Assembly: GCA_007119305.1 (NCBI GenBank)
Contig: SKPY01000305.1
Span: 1 to 6,118 of the forward strand
Source of the DNA: Nitriliruptorales bacterium
GTDB taxonomy: Bacteria; Actinomycetota; Nitriliruptoria; Euzebyales; Egibacteraceae
Length of the DNA stretch: 6,118 bases
Direction: 5' to 3'
Shown: positions 1 to 5,425 of the stretch, piece by piece
Position numbering within the stretch: the stretch's first letter is position 1
Layout: every line of letters begins with the position of its first letter
The notes under the pieces: model-generated
Databases searched by the model: none
Seen by the model: the letters and a program-made list of their open reading frames with translations, nothing else
Told to the model about the DNA's origin: nothing
Made by a program: the position numbers and the translations under genes

Positions 1-177
1 GGACCAGCCGCAACCCGGGCTGCGTGGTAGTAGTCCACGCGGCGATCGGCGCGCCGGGACTCTGCGCGGGGCACAGCGGCGCGGCGTACTTGATGAGGTG
101 GCGGCGGTGCAGGAGCCTGTCGGGCCGCCGGGTCCACCGGGGCGAGCGGGGCGAGCGGGCCGTCGTGAGTGCGGTTG
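1..177 (-). pseudogene. Scrambled fragments of the gene at 5426-6118
   Basis: Three blocks on the minus strand match the right-edge gene. Positions 127-177 match 6070-6111 (one mismatch plus a 9-bp tandem duplication of CCGCTCGCC). Positions 62-124 match 6005-6067 (three mismatches). Positions 1-60 match 5626-5684 (four mismatches and one inserted base). Read 5'-3' on the minus strand, the order is C-terminal block, preceding block, then N-terminal block, with only 1-2 bp between blocks. The intact gene has the opposite order. Encoded pieces include NRTHDGPLAP, RLLHRRHLIKYAAPLC and SRRADRRVDYYH, which are not all in one frame, and the inserted base shifts the frame after the DYYH piece. A minus-strand frame from GTG at 182-180 stays open to the window edge but lacks a good ribosome binding site. 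I infer a decayed or rearranged paralog. It may continue beyond the left edge. Confidence 0.7.
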
Positions 178-209
178 GCCACCCGGTTCGTCTAACTTTA
201 TTCATAAAA

Positions 210-224
210 CCTATTGACGCTAGG
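210..224. promoter_or_regulatory. Operator-like palindrome O1 (CCTA-N7-TAGG)
   Basis: The 15-bp sequence CCTATTGACGCTAGG has inverted CCTA/TAGG ends around seven bases and contains the whole -35 hexamer. A second inverted repeat, GACGC-TAG-GCGTC at 216-228, overlaps it. The same CCTA-N7-TAGG pattern recurs at 244-258, centres 34 bp apart. Seen in sequence: the two matching dyads and their place on the promoter. Inferred: binding by a dimeric repressor, for example TetR or MarR type, that blocks RNA polymerase. No regulator gene lies in the window. Confidence 0.55.
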
Positions 225-243
225 CGTCTCGGTCGCGCATAAT
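214..243 (+). promoter_or_regulatory. Sigma70-like promoter of the microprotein operon
   Basis: The -35 box TTGACG (214-219) and -10 box CATAAT (238-243) are separated by 18 bp, close to the housekeeping consensus. They sit in an AT-rich island (about 191-260) that stands out from the GC-rich surroundings. Transcription should start near 249-252, giving a leader of about 25 nt before the ATG at 276. The promoter is overlapped at both ends by paired palindromes, so it is probably controlled by a repressor. Confidence 0.75.
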
Positions 244-259
244 CCTAACGTCGTTAGGA
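243..259. promoter_or_regulatory. Operator-like palindrome O2 at the transcription start
   Basis: TCCTAACG-T-CGTTAGGA is a perfect 8-bp inverted repeat around a single base. Its core, 244-258, is CCTA-N7-TAGG like the palindrome at 210-224. It begins at the last base of the -10 box and covers the expected +1 position, a classic place for a repressor operator. The arms could also form a short hairpin in the leader RNA, but the matching upstream copy favours a DNA-binding site. Confidence 0.65.
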
Positions 260-275
260 AGTCGCAGGAGGCGCC

Positions 276-395
276 ATGACCGGATCGTCCGCAACGGAGC
301 TCCCGCTGGGAAGGAACGCCGCCGACTTCGGGCTGGCCCTCGACCCGGCCTCGATCCAGCGTCTGGAGGCCGCGCACGGCCTCGTCGTGGGTTGA
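276..395 (+). CDS. 39-residue microprotein, first gene of the operon
   Basis: The ATG at 276 follows a consensus AGGAGG (266-271) by four bases, the strongest ribosome binding site in the window, directly downstream of the operator-bearing promoter. The peptide begins MTGSSATELPLGRNAADFG and ends QRLEAAHGLVVG. It has no cysteine, no signal peptide and no membrane segment. A short amphipathic helix is plausible around DPASIQRLEAAHG (residues 23-35). The TGA at 393-395 lies 6 bp before the GTG of the next gene, so translation may be coupled. I do not recognise a family. It could be a regulatory leader peptide, a small partner of the downstream thioredoxin-fold protein, or a peptide substrate. 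A remnant of a truncated longer gene is also possible. The translation signals make expression likely; function is unknown. Confidence 0.65.
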   Translation: MTGSSATELPLGRNAADFGLALDPASIQRLEAAHGLVVG

Positions 396-401
396 GCCGT
401 C

Positions 402-1175
402 GTGCGCGACCTCACCCACGCTGACGCCGGGTCCGACCCGCCCGAGCCCCTCGCCGGTGCCCCGAGCGCGCTCGTCGTCTTCTCCGACGTCGCGTGCCCG
501 TGGGCGACCGTGGTCGTCCTCCGGCTGCACGCCGCCCGGGAGGAGCTCGACGCGGGCAGCGAGCTTCCCATCGTCCACCTCGCCCACCCGCTCGAGCTCG
601 TGCACGACCGTCCGCTCGCGCGGCGGATCATCGACGCGGAGGTGCCCGCATGCGCGTCCGCGACCCCCGACTTCGGCTGGTCGCTGTGGCAGGGGCGGCT
701 CGACGAGTACGCGGTTTCGAGCCTGCTCGCGGTGGAGGCGGTCCAGGCGGCCCGGCGCCAGTCGGAACATGCCGCGGAGGACCTGGACCTCGCGCTCCGC
801 GACGCGCTGTTCGTCCGGTCGCGGTGCATCACGTTGCGCCACGAGGTCCTCACGGCGGCGAGACGGTGTCCCTCCGTCGACGCCGAGCGCCTTGCCGAGG
901 ACCTCGACCGCGGTGTCGCAAGAGCGGCGGTCATGCGCCAGTACCGGGCGGCCAGAGGCGGGGCCGCCCCCTGCTCGGGTTTCGTCGTGCTCCCGGACGG
1001 GTCCGGCTGGTGCAACCCCGGGGTGACGACGTCGTGGGTCGGCCCACCGATGCCGCGCGGCGCCCCCCGGATCGAGCGCGACGACCCGTCGCTCTACCGC
1101 GACCTCGTCCGCGCCGCGGCGCAATCCGGCCCCGACCAGTGTGACCGGTCAGTACTCGGCACTGAAGAACGTTGA
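402..1175 (+). CDS. DsbA/FrnE-like thioredoxin-fold protein with CPWA active site
   Basis: A 257-residue cytoplasmic-type protein with no signal peptide. Residues 23-45 form the first strand and active-site helix of the DsbA/FrnE (2-hydroxychromene-2-carboxylate isomerase-like) thioredoxin fold, with VVFSDVACPWATVVVL holding C32-P-W-A35. The family usually has CPWC or CPW plus a small residue. With no second cysteine, ordinary dithiol oxidoreductase chemistry is unlikely; a monothiol or isomerase-like role with a small thiol fits better. A helical insert spans about 66-185. The C-terminal part, SGFVVLPDGSGWCNPGV (192-208), matches the usual LPDG..NPG region, but the expected GSP cis-proline loop reads AAPCSG (188-193). 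Other cysteines include C84, C191 and C204. The GTG at 402 is chosen because it follows the microprotein stop by 6 bp; there is no strong Shine-Dalgarno, so coupling is likely. The isomerase-family gene starts 17 bp after its stop. Confidence 0.8.
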   Translation: MRDLTHADAGSDPPEPLAGAPSALVVFSDVACPWATVVVLRLHAAREELDAGSELPIVHLAHPLELVHDRPLARRIIDAEVPACASATPDFGWSLWQGRLDEYAVSSLLAVEAVQAARRQSEHAAEDLDLALRDALFVRSRCITLRHEVLTAARRCPSVDAERLAEDLDRGVARAAVMRQYRAARGGAAPCSGFVVLPDGSGWCNPGVTTSWVGPPMPRGAPRIERDDPSLYRDLVRAAAQSGPDQCDRSVLGTEER

Positions 1176-1192
1176 GCAGCGAAGGAGCGAAC

Positions 1193-1987
1193 ATGAACCA
1201 GACCACGATGGACATCGAGCGCATCGACCGCATCGCGCGCGGCCCCGAGGCCTGGCGCCTCGCGACCGCCGCCTATGAGGCGCTCTTCGACCTGCTCGAG
1301 GGTCTCGAGCCGGCCGAGTGGGACCGACCGACGGTCTGCGAGCCCTGGACCGTGGCCGACATGGTCCGCCACCTCGTCGGTGCAGCCGCGAGCCACGCCT
1401 CGCTCCGCGAGACCGTCCGCCAGCAGGCGTGGGCCGCGCGGCACAAGGGCGAGTACAACGGCAGCGCCCTGGACGCATGGACGGCGCTGCACGTCCGCGA
1501 GCACGCGAACCTCGATCCTCCCGCACTCCTCGCCGAACTGCGAGCGATCGCTCCCCGCGCCGTACGCGCTCGCTCCCGCCGCCCGGGGCTGTTCGGACGG
1601 ATCCAGGTCGGCCTCGACCAGACGGGATCGCTGCCCGAGGGCTCACCGGCGCGGGTCAGTCTCGGAGAGCTCGACACGGTCATCTACACGCGGGACGCGT
1701 GGCTGCACCGGATCGACATCGCCCGGGCGACCGGACGGGAGCCACGGCTCGACCCCGACGTCGACGGCCGGATCATCGAGGACGTCGCCGTCGAATGGGC
1801 GGGGCGTCACGGCGCGCCGTTCCGCCTGGTCCTCACCGGCGAGGCCGGGGGCACCTACACGCGTGGATCCGGCGAGCCGGAGATCCACCTCGACGCGGTG
1901 ACGTTCGCGTGGCTCCTGTCGGGCCGGGGCGAGCCTCCGCCGGACATGCCGGGCGCGGAGCTGCTGCGCACCCGGGTGGTGTTCTGA
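1193..1987 (+). CDS. Mycothiol-dependent maleylpyruvate isomerase family protein
   Basis: A 264-residue DinB-fold protein of the family typified by Corynebacterium mycothiol-dependent maleylpyruvate isomerase. Family members are metal-dependent thiol transferases or isomerases acting on electrophiles with mycothiol as cofactor. The N-terminal four-helix part contains CEPWTVADMVRHLVG (49-63), with H60 as the expected first metal ligand. The family signature RDAWLHRIDIARATG follows at 167-181, with D168 and H172 in the ExxxH-like spacing of the other two ligands (Glu in the Corynebacterium enzyme, Asp here). A smaller C-terminal domain covers about 185-264. The ATG at 1193 is preferred because AAGGAG (1182-1187) precedes it by 5 bp; the in-frame TTG at 1172 overlaps the upstream stop codon and lacks such a site. 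It is the last gene of the three-gene operon. The substrate cannot be read from sequence, and the name should not be taken as proof of gentisate catabolism. Confidence 0.88.
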   Translation: MNQTTMDIERIDRIARGPEAWRLATAAYEALFDLLEGLEPAEWDRPTVCEPWTVADMVRHLVGAAASHASLRETVRQQAWAARHKGEYNGSALDAWTALHVREHANLDPPALLAELRAIAPRAVRARSRRPGLFGRIQVGLDQTGSLPEGSPARVSLGELDTVIYTRDAWLHRIDIARATGREPRLDPDVDGRIIEDVAVEWAGRHGAPFRLVLTGEAGGTYTRGSGEPEIHLDAVTFAWLLSGRGEPPPDMPGAELLRTRVVF

Positions 1988-2370
1988 CACCCGTCCGCAC
2001 ACCTTCAGGATCGGTGCACGCGTCGCCCTACGGCGTGGATCCGCCGCTGCTCGCGGTCACCCGCTCCGGCATCGGGTTCAACCTCGCCGTGTCGCTGCAG
2101 CAACGCCTGCGGCTGGATGCCGGTGCTCCTGCGGGCACAGCTGGTCGTCGTCGTCATCCCACGCCGCCGTGGACCCTCCTGGCAGGGCGTCACGGGCGCC
2201 GTTGACGCGCGACCCCGCCGACGGGCGGGCGTGGTGGTGCTGCGGCCGTCGCGCTGGCCGACCCAAGCGTGGCGGGACCCGCCCGATCGGCGCGAGCCCG
2301 AAGCCAGGTAACCGTCCGCGGCAGGCGTCGTGCGTCGGTGGCCCGGACGGTGGGGTGTGGGGCACCTCGC
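1988..2370. other. Gene-poor stretch between operon and dehydrogenase
   Basis: About 380 bp between the isomerase-family stop and the promoter-like element of the sugar dehydrogenase gene. It stays GC-rich and holds no tRNA, clear terminator or recognisable mobile element. Several short frames cross it on both strands, with none showing family motifs. The most protein-like is a plus-strand frame at 2014-2205, listed separately. Minus-strand frames entering from the dehydrogenase region are low-complexity antisense of its Pro/Glu stalk. Confidence 0.6.
2014..2205 (+). CDS. Doubtful 63-codon frame or gene remnant
   Basis: GTG at 2014 has AGGA (2007-2010) three bases upstream, and the frame runs 63 codons to TGA. 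The first half is protein-like, with GVDPPLLAVTRSGIGFNLAV followed by SLQQRLRLDAG. The second half is an Arg/Pro/Gly-rich string typical of non-coding GC-rich DNA. No family is recognised. It could be the stump of a decayed gene whose frame was lost near 2140, a real small protein, or chance. I keep it only because it is the best candidate in this stretch. Confidence 0.2.
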   Translation: MHASPYGVDPPLLAVTRSGIGFNLAVSLQQRLRLDAGAPAGTAGRRRHPTPPWTLLAGRHGRR

Positions 2371-2376
2371 TACCAT
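2371..2376 (+). promoter_or_regulatory. -10 element (TACCAT) before the sugar dehydrogenase
   Basis: TACCAT fits the actinobacterial TANNNT -10 pattern and lies 33 bp upstream of the ATG at 2410, predicting a leader of about 26 nt that includes GAGGG (2401-2405). No convincing -35 box is visible. Similar TANNNT hexamers precede the two downstream genes (3807 and 5401), which supports the reading. Confidence 0.45.
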
Positions 2377-2409
2377 CGAGTGGACCCCGCTACGCATCGT
2401 GAGGGCCGC

Positions 2410-3717
2410 ATGGACAGGCGCGTCGCCGGCGTCGTTGCCGTGCTCGTAGTCGTGGTTGGCCTTGCCGCGTTCCTGCTCCTGCGGGACGAGCCTGTCCCCG
2501 AAGCCCCGGAGGTGGCGGAGCCGCCGGAGGAGCCCGAGGAACCGCGCGAGCCCGACGTCGCCGACGAGCCCCCGGAGGAGCAGCCGGAGGAGGAGCCGGA
2601 GCCGCCCGAGCCCGACCTGGAGCCTCCCCCCGAGCCCGACCCCGTGGTCGAGATAGTGGCCGAGGGGTTCGACCAGCCGTGGGGACTCGCGTTCCTGCCC
2701 GATGGGCAGCAGCTCGTGGTGACGCAGGCGCCCGGACGGCTGTCGGTCGTCGACACGGCCACCGGGTCGGTGCGGGACATCGACGGTGCGCCCGAGGTCG
2801 ACGCTGGCGGCCAGGGCGGGCTGCTCGACGTCGCGGTCGACCCGAACTTCCCCGACTCGGGCTGGGTGTACCTCACGTACGCTGCCGGCGACGGGACCGG
2901 GGCGACCAGCACGCACCTGGCTCGTGGTCGCCTTGATCTGGAGCAGGAGCGCCTCGACGACCTGGAGCTGCTGTTCGTGGCCGAGCCGTTCCGCGACGGC
3001 GGCCTGCACTACGGCTCCCGCGTCGAGTTCGGCGCCGACGGCTACCTATTCATGACGATCGGCGACCGGGGCGACAAGAGCTTCGACGACCACGTCGCGC
3101 AGGACCGCTCCAACACCTTGGGCACGACCATACGGCTCGCGGCCGACGGGTCGGTGCCCGACGACAACCCCTTCGTCGACGATCCTGGCGTCGCCGACGA
3201 GATCTACACCTACGGGCACCGCAACGTCCAGGGGATGGCGGTCCACCCCGACACGGGCGAGCTCTGGCAGAGCGAGCACGGCGAGGAGGACGGCGACGAG
3301 ATCAACGTCCTCGAGGCCGGGGGCAACCACGGCTGGCCGGTGGCGCACACCGGCTGCCAGTACGGCACGGACATCCCCATCGGTGACCATCCGGCCGACC
3401 GCGACGACGTCATCGACCCCGTCTTCTACTGGGAGTGCCACACCGGCGGCTTCCCCCCCGCCGGGATGACCTTCTACGTCGGCGACGAGTTCGCGGCCTG
3501 GGAGGGCGACCTCCTCGTGGGCGGGCTGGCCAGCCAGTACCTGGCCCGCTTCACCGTCGAGGACGGCCAGCTCGAGGAGCAGGAGCCACTGCTCACCGAC
3601 GAGGGCTGGCGCATCCGCGACGTCGTCGTCGGCCCGCGCGACGGCGCGATCTATGTCGCGCTCGACGGCGGCGGCGTCCCGCTCGTGCGGCTCGTCGACG
3701 GTGCGGGGGCTGAGTAG
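2410..3717 (+). CDS. Membrane-anchored PQQ-dependent sugar dehydrogenase
   Basis: A 435-residue protein. Residues 5-24 form an uncleaved-looking membrane helix after MDRR. Residues 26-78 are a Pro/Glu/Asp-rich stalk with almost no other residues. Residues 80-435 are the six-bladed beta-propeller of the soluble aldose sugar dehydrogenase (Asd/YliI, GSDH) family, which oxidises sugars to lactones outside the membrane using pyrroloquinoline quinone. Family landmarks: QPWGLAFLPDG (89-99), GGQGGLLDVAVDP near 134-146, LHYGSRVEFGADG with putative catalytic H200 and R204, DDNPF near 253, YTYGHRNVQGM with R271, SEHGEEDGDEIN (288-299) and RIRDVVVGPRDGAIYV near the C-terminus. The usual EHGPxGGDE reads EHGEEDGDE here. 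C316 and C343 could form a disulfide. There is no lipobox cysteine, so it is tethered by the helix and not by lipid. The ATG at 2410 is chosen for GAGGG four bases upstream and the adjacent membrane helix; an in-frame GTG at 2380 is an alternative. No PQQ biosynthesis genes are in view. Confidence 0.9.
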   Translation: MDRRVAGVVAVLVVVVGLAAFLLLRDEPVPEAPEVAEPPEEPEEPREPDVADEPPEEQPEEEPEPPEPDLEPPPEPDPVVEIVAEGFDQPWGLAFLPDGQQLVVTQAPGRLSVVDTATGSVRDIDGAPEVDAGGQGGLLDVAVDPNFPDSGWVYLTYAAGDGTGATSTHLARGRLDLEQERLDDLELLFVAEPFRDGGLHYGSRVEFGADGYLFMTIGDRGDKSFDDHVAQDRSNTLGTTIRLAADGSVPDDNPFVDDPGVADEIYTYGHRNVQGMAVHPDTGELWQSEHGEEDGDEINVLEAGGNHGWPVAHTGCQYGTDIPIGDHPADRDDVIDPVFYWECHTGGFPPAGMTFYVGDEFAAWEGDLLVGGLASQYLARFTVEDGQLEEQEPLLTDEGWRIRDVVVGPRDGAIYVALDGGGVPLVRLVDGAGAE

Positions 3718-3732
3718 CCGATGAGCCGCGCC

Positions 3733-3775
3733 CGCCCTTCGCTGGGCGACTGAGGCACAGCCGCCGGAGAGCGGC
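3733..3775 (+). terminator. Two small hairpins after the dehydrogenase gene
   Basis: CGCCC-ttcgct-GGGCG (3733-3748) and GCCGC-cggaga-GCGGC (3760-3775) can each form a 5-bp GC stem. There is no T-tract, as is common for actinobacterial terminators. They lie 15-60 bp after the TAG and before the amidase promoter, so a termination role is plausible but weakly supported; short GC stems are frequent by chance in this DNA. Confidence 0.3.
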
Positions 3776-3806
3776 GCAGGTCGACGACGGTGCCGCGACG
3801 ACGCAG

Positions 3807-3812
3807 TAGCGT
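3807..3812 (+). promoter_or_regulatory. -10 element of a leaderless amidase transcript
   Basis: TAGCGT (TANNNT pattern) is followed by exactly seven bases and then the ATG at 3820. That spacing puts the transcription start on the A of the start codon, the usual arrangement for leaderless actinobacterial mRNAs. There is no Shine-Dalgarno sequence before the ATG. A TCGACG at 3781-3786 is a poor, over-spaced -35 candidate. Confidence 0.55.
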
Positions 3813-3819
3813 TGGGCCG

Positions 3820-5340
3820 ATGCGCACCGACGGTCCCTGGCTCGGCGACGCCTGCTCGCTCATCGAGGCGTTCCGCAGCGGCGAGCGGTCACCGGTCGAG
3901 GAGACCGAGGCGTGCCTCGCCGCGATCGCCGCGAGCGCGCTGAACGCGTGCTCGTTCGTCGACGGTGAGCGGGCGCTGGCCAAGGCCCGGGCCGCGGACG
4001 TGTCGCGGCCGTTCGGGGGTGTGCCGGTCGGGATCAAGGGGCTCGAGCCCGTCGCCGGGTGGCCGTTCACCGAGGGTTCGCTCGTGTTCGCCGACCGGGT
4101 CGTCGGGTGGAGCTCGACGCTCGTGCAGCGCCTCGTCGGCCGCGCCGGCGCGGTGCCGGTCGCACAGACGACGACGAGCGAGTTCGGCGGCCTCAACGTG
4201 AGCGTGAACCGCATCGACGGCGTCACCCACAACCCGTGGCGGCACGGCCACACCGCCGGCGGGTCGTCGGGGGGCAGCGCCGCCGCCGTAGCCGGCGGGC
4301 TCCTGCCGCTCGCCACGGGCGGTGACGGCGGCGGGTCGATCCGCATCCCCGCCGGCTACACCGGGCTGCTCGGCATGAAGGGGACGTACGGGCGGATCCC
4401 CCGGGGGCCGCACACGCCGCTGCGGCCGCACACGCTCGTGCTCGGGTGCCTCGCCCGCTCGGTGCGCGACGCCGCCCGCTTCTTCGACGTGTGCGCCGGC
4501 CACGACTCGTCCGACCCGTCGAGCCTGCCGTCGCCCAGGGGCTGGGAGGCCGGGCTCGGCAGCCGCAACCTGGGCGGCCTGCGCGTCGCCGTCGAGCCGA
4601 CCCTCGGCGGCGTCGCCCTCGCGCCCGGTGTCGAGGAGGCGGTTCGTCGCGCCGCCGACGAGCTCATCGCCGACCTCGGTCTGCGGCGCGTCGAGCTGCC
4701 GGTCGACCTGCCCCGCATGAGCTTCCAGTGGGTGATGGGCAACGCCGCGGCGCTGCGCGGCAGGCTCGGGGGGCGCTGGCCACGCGGCGCGCCGCTCATG
4801 ACCCACGAGGTGCGGTTCGGCCTGCAGGTCTCCGAGGCGCTCTACAACCTGCGGGTCGCCGCCGAGGCCGAGCTCGAACGCACCCGCGCGAACGACGCGA
4901 TGGCGGCGGCGTTCGCACGCGCGGACCTCATCATCGCGGCGGCGAACCCCGACCCGGCGTTCGCCGCGCACGCGGTGTTCAGCGACGACAGCTCCCCGCT
5001 GTTCAACTGGGCGCGCGAGACGGCGGTGGGCCGGCGCGCGACCGCGGCAGGCCTCACCGCCGCGCGGCTCGGTTCCGGGGTGTGGCCGGGGCTGCCGTCG
5101 ACGCTGCTCGAGTGGGCGCGGCGGCGCTTCGCCAGCCTGCTCGACGTCGGCGCCCTCACGATGGTCTCCAACCTGTGCGGCAACCCGGCGGTGTCGATCC
5201 CGGCCGGCACCGTCGACGGCCTGCCGGTCGGCATGCAGGTGCTCGCTCGCCACCACGCCGACCCGCTGCTGTTCGATGTCGCCCTCGCCGTCGAGCGGTC
5301 CCGCCCGTGGCCGCTCGTCGCGCCGAGCGCACCCCTCTAG
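3820..5340 (+). CDS. Amidase signature family hydrolase
   Basis: A 506-residue cytoplasmic enzyme of the amidase signature family, a usual length, which hydrolyses carboxamides through a Ser-cisSer-Lys triad. All three residues are present at canonical spacing: K73 in PVGIKGLEPV, cis-Ser S149 in AGGSSGGSAAAVAGG, and nucleophile S173 in GGDGGGSIRIPAGYTGLLGMKGTYGR. The Lys-Ser and Ser-Ser spacings of 76 and 24 agree with GatA and FAAH (75 and 24). The C-terminal GNPAVSIPAGTVDGLPVGMQV (477-497) is the typical closing segment. It differs from GatA in the middle, and no gatB or gatC lies nearby, so it is more likely a catabolic or detoxifying amidase than the tRNA transamidation subunit. Substrate unknown. 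The ATG at 3820 is preferred over the in-frame GTG at 3790 because the -10 element lies between them, seven bases before the ATG. Confidence 0.9.
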   Translation: MRTDGPWLGDACSLIEAFRSGERSPVEETEACLAAIAASALNACSFVDGERALAKARAADVSRPFGGVPVGIKGLEPVAGWPFTEGSLVFADRVVGWSSTLVQRLVGRAGAVPVAQTTTSEFGGLNVSVNRIDGVTHNPWRHGHTAGGSSGGSAAAVAGGLLPLATGGDGGGSIRIPAGYTGLLGMKGTYGRIPRGPHTPLRPHTLVLGCLARSVRDAARFFDVCAGHDSSDPSSLPSPRGWEAGLGSRNLGGLRVAVEPTLGGVALAPGVEEAVRRAADELIADLGLRRVELPVDLPRMSFQWVMGNAAALRGRLGGRWPRGAPLMTHEVRFGLQVSEALYNLRVAAEAELERTRANDAMAAAFARADLIIAAANPDPAFAAHAVFSDDSSPLFNWARETAVGRRATAAGLTAARLGSGVWPGLPSTLLEWARRRFASLLDVGALTMVSNLCGNPAVSIPAGTVDGLPVGMQVLARHHADPLLFDVALAVERSRPWPLVAPSAPL

Positions 5341-5361
5341 GCAAGAGGCGACGTGGGAGCG

Positions 5362-5375
5362 GTCGCCCGAGCGAC
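5362..5375 (+). terminator. Weak hairpin after the amidase gene
   Basis: GTCGC-CCGA-GCGAC forms a 5-bp stem with a 4-base loop, 22 bp after the amidase stop and upstream of the next promoter-like element. No T-tract follows. It may help terminate the amidase transcript, but a stem this short is weak evidence. Confidence 0.3.
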
Positions 5376-5400
5376 GGTCCGTGTCGGGGGTCGTGGGTGC

Positions 5401-5406
5401 TACGGT
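5401..5406 (+). promoter_or_regulatory. -10 element (TACGGT) before the right-edge gene
   Basis: TACGGT fits TANNNT and would place the transcription start near 5413, just before GGAGGG (5415-5420) and the GTG at 5426, giving a leader of about 13 nt. No clear -35 box is seen. It suggests the right-edge gene has its own promoter. Confidence 0.4.
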
Positions 5407-5425
5407 TCCCGACCGGAGGGGGCCC

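Noticed and set aside
24..242. Plus-strand 72-codon frame at the left edge
   Set aside because: It is antisense of the scrambled paralog fragments and runs through the -35 box and first palindrome of the operon promoter.
198..1124. Open minus-strand frame of 308 codons opposite the DsbA-like gene
   Set aside because: Its translation is Arg/Gly-rich without family features; it runs through the promoter and operators and opposes a recognisable thioredoxin-fold protein.
1172..1192. TTG start seven codons upstream for the isomerase-family gene
   Set aside because: It overlaps the upstream stop codon, whereas the ATG at 1193 has AAGGAG at ideal spacing.
2485..2643. Repetitive CCGGAGGAG-like DNA as a repeat array or CRISPR
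   Set aside because: The repetition follows from Pro/Glu codons of the stalk; there are no uniform repeats or spacers.
2005..3009. Open minus-strand frame of 334 codons from the intergenic stretch into the dehydrogenase
   Set aside because: Most of it is antisense of the PQQ dehydrogenase and its Pro/Glu stalk, giving low-complexity Leu/Arg/Gly strings; no ribosome binding site or domain.
3790..3819. GTG start ten codons upstream for the amidase
   Set aside because: The -10 element lies inside this stretch, and the ATG at 3820 has the exact leaderless spacing.
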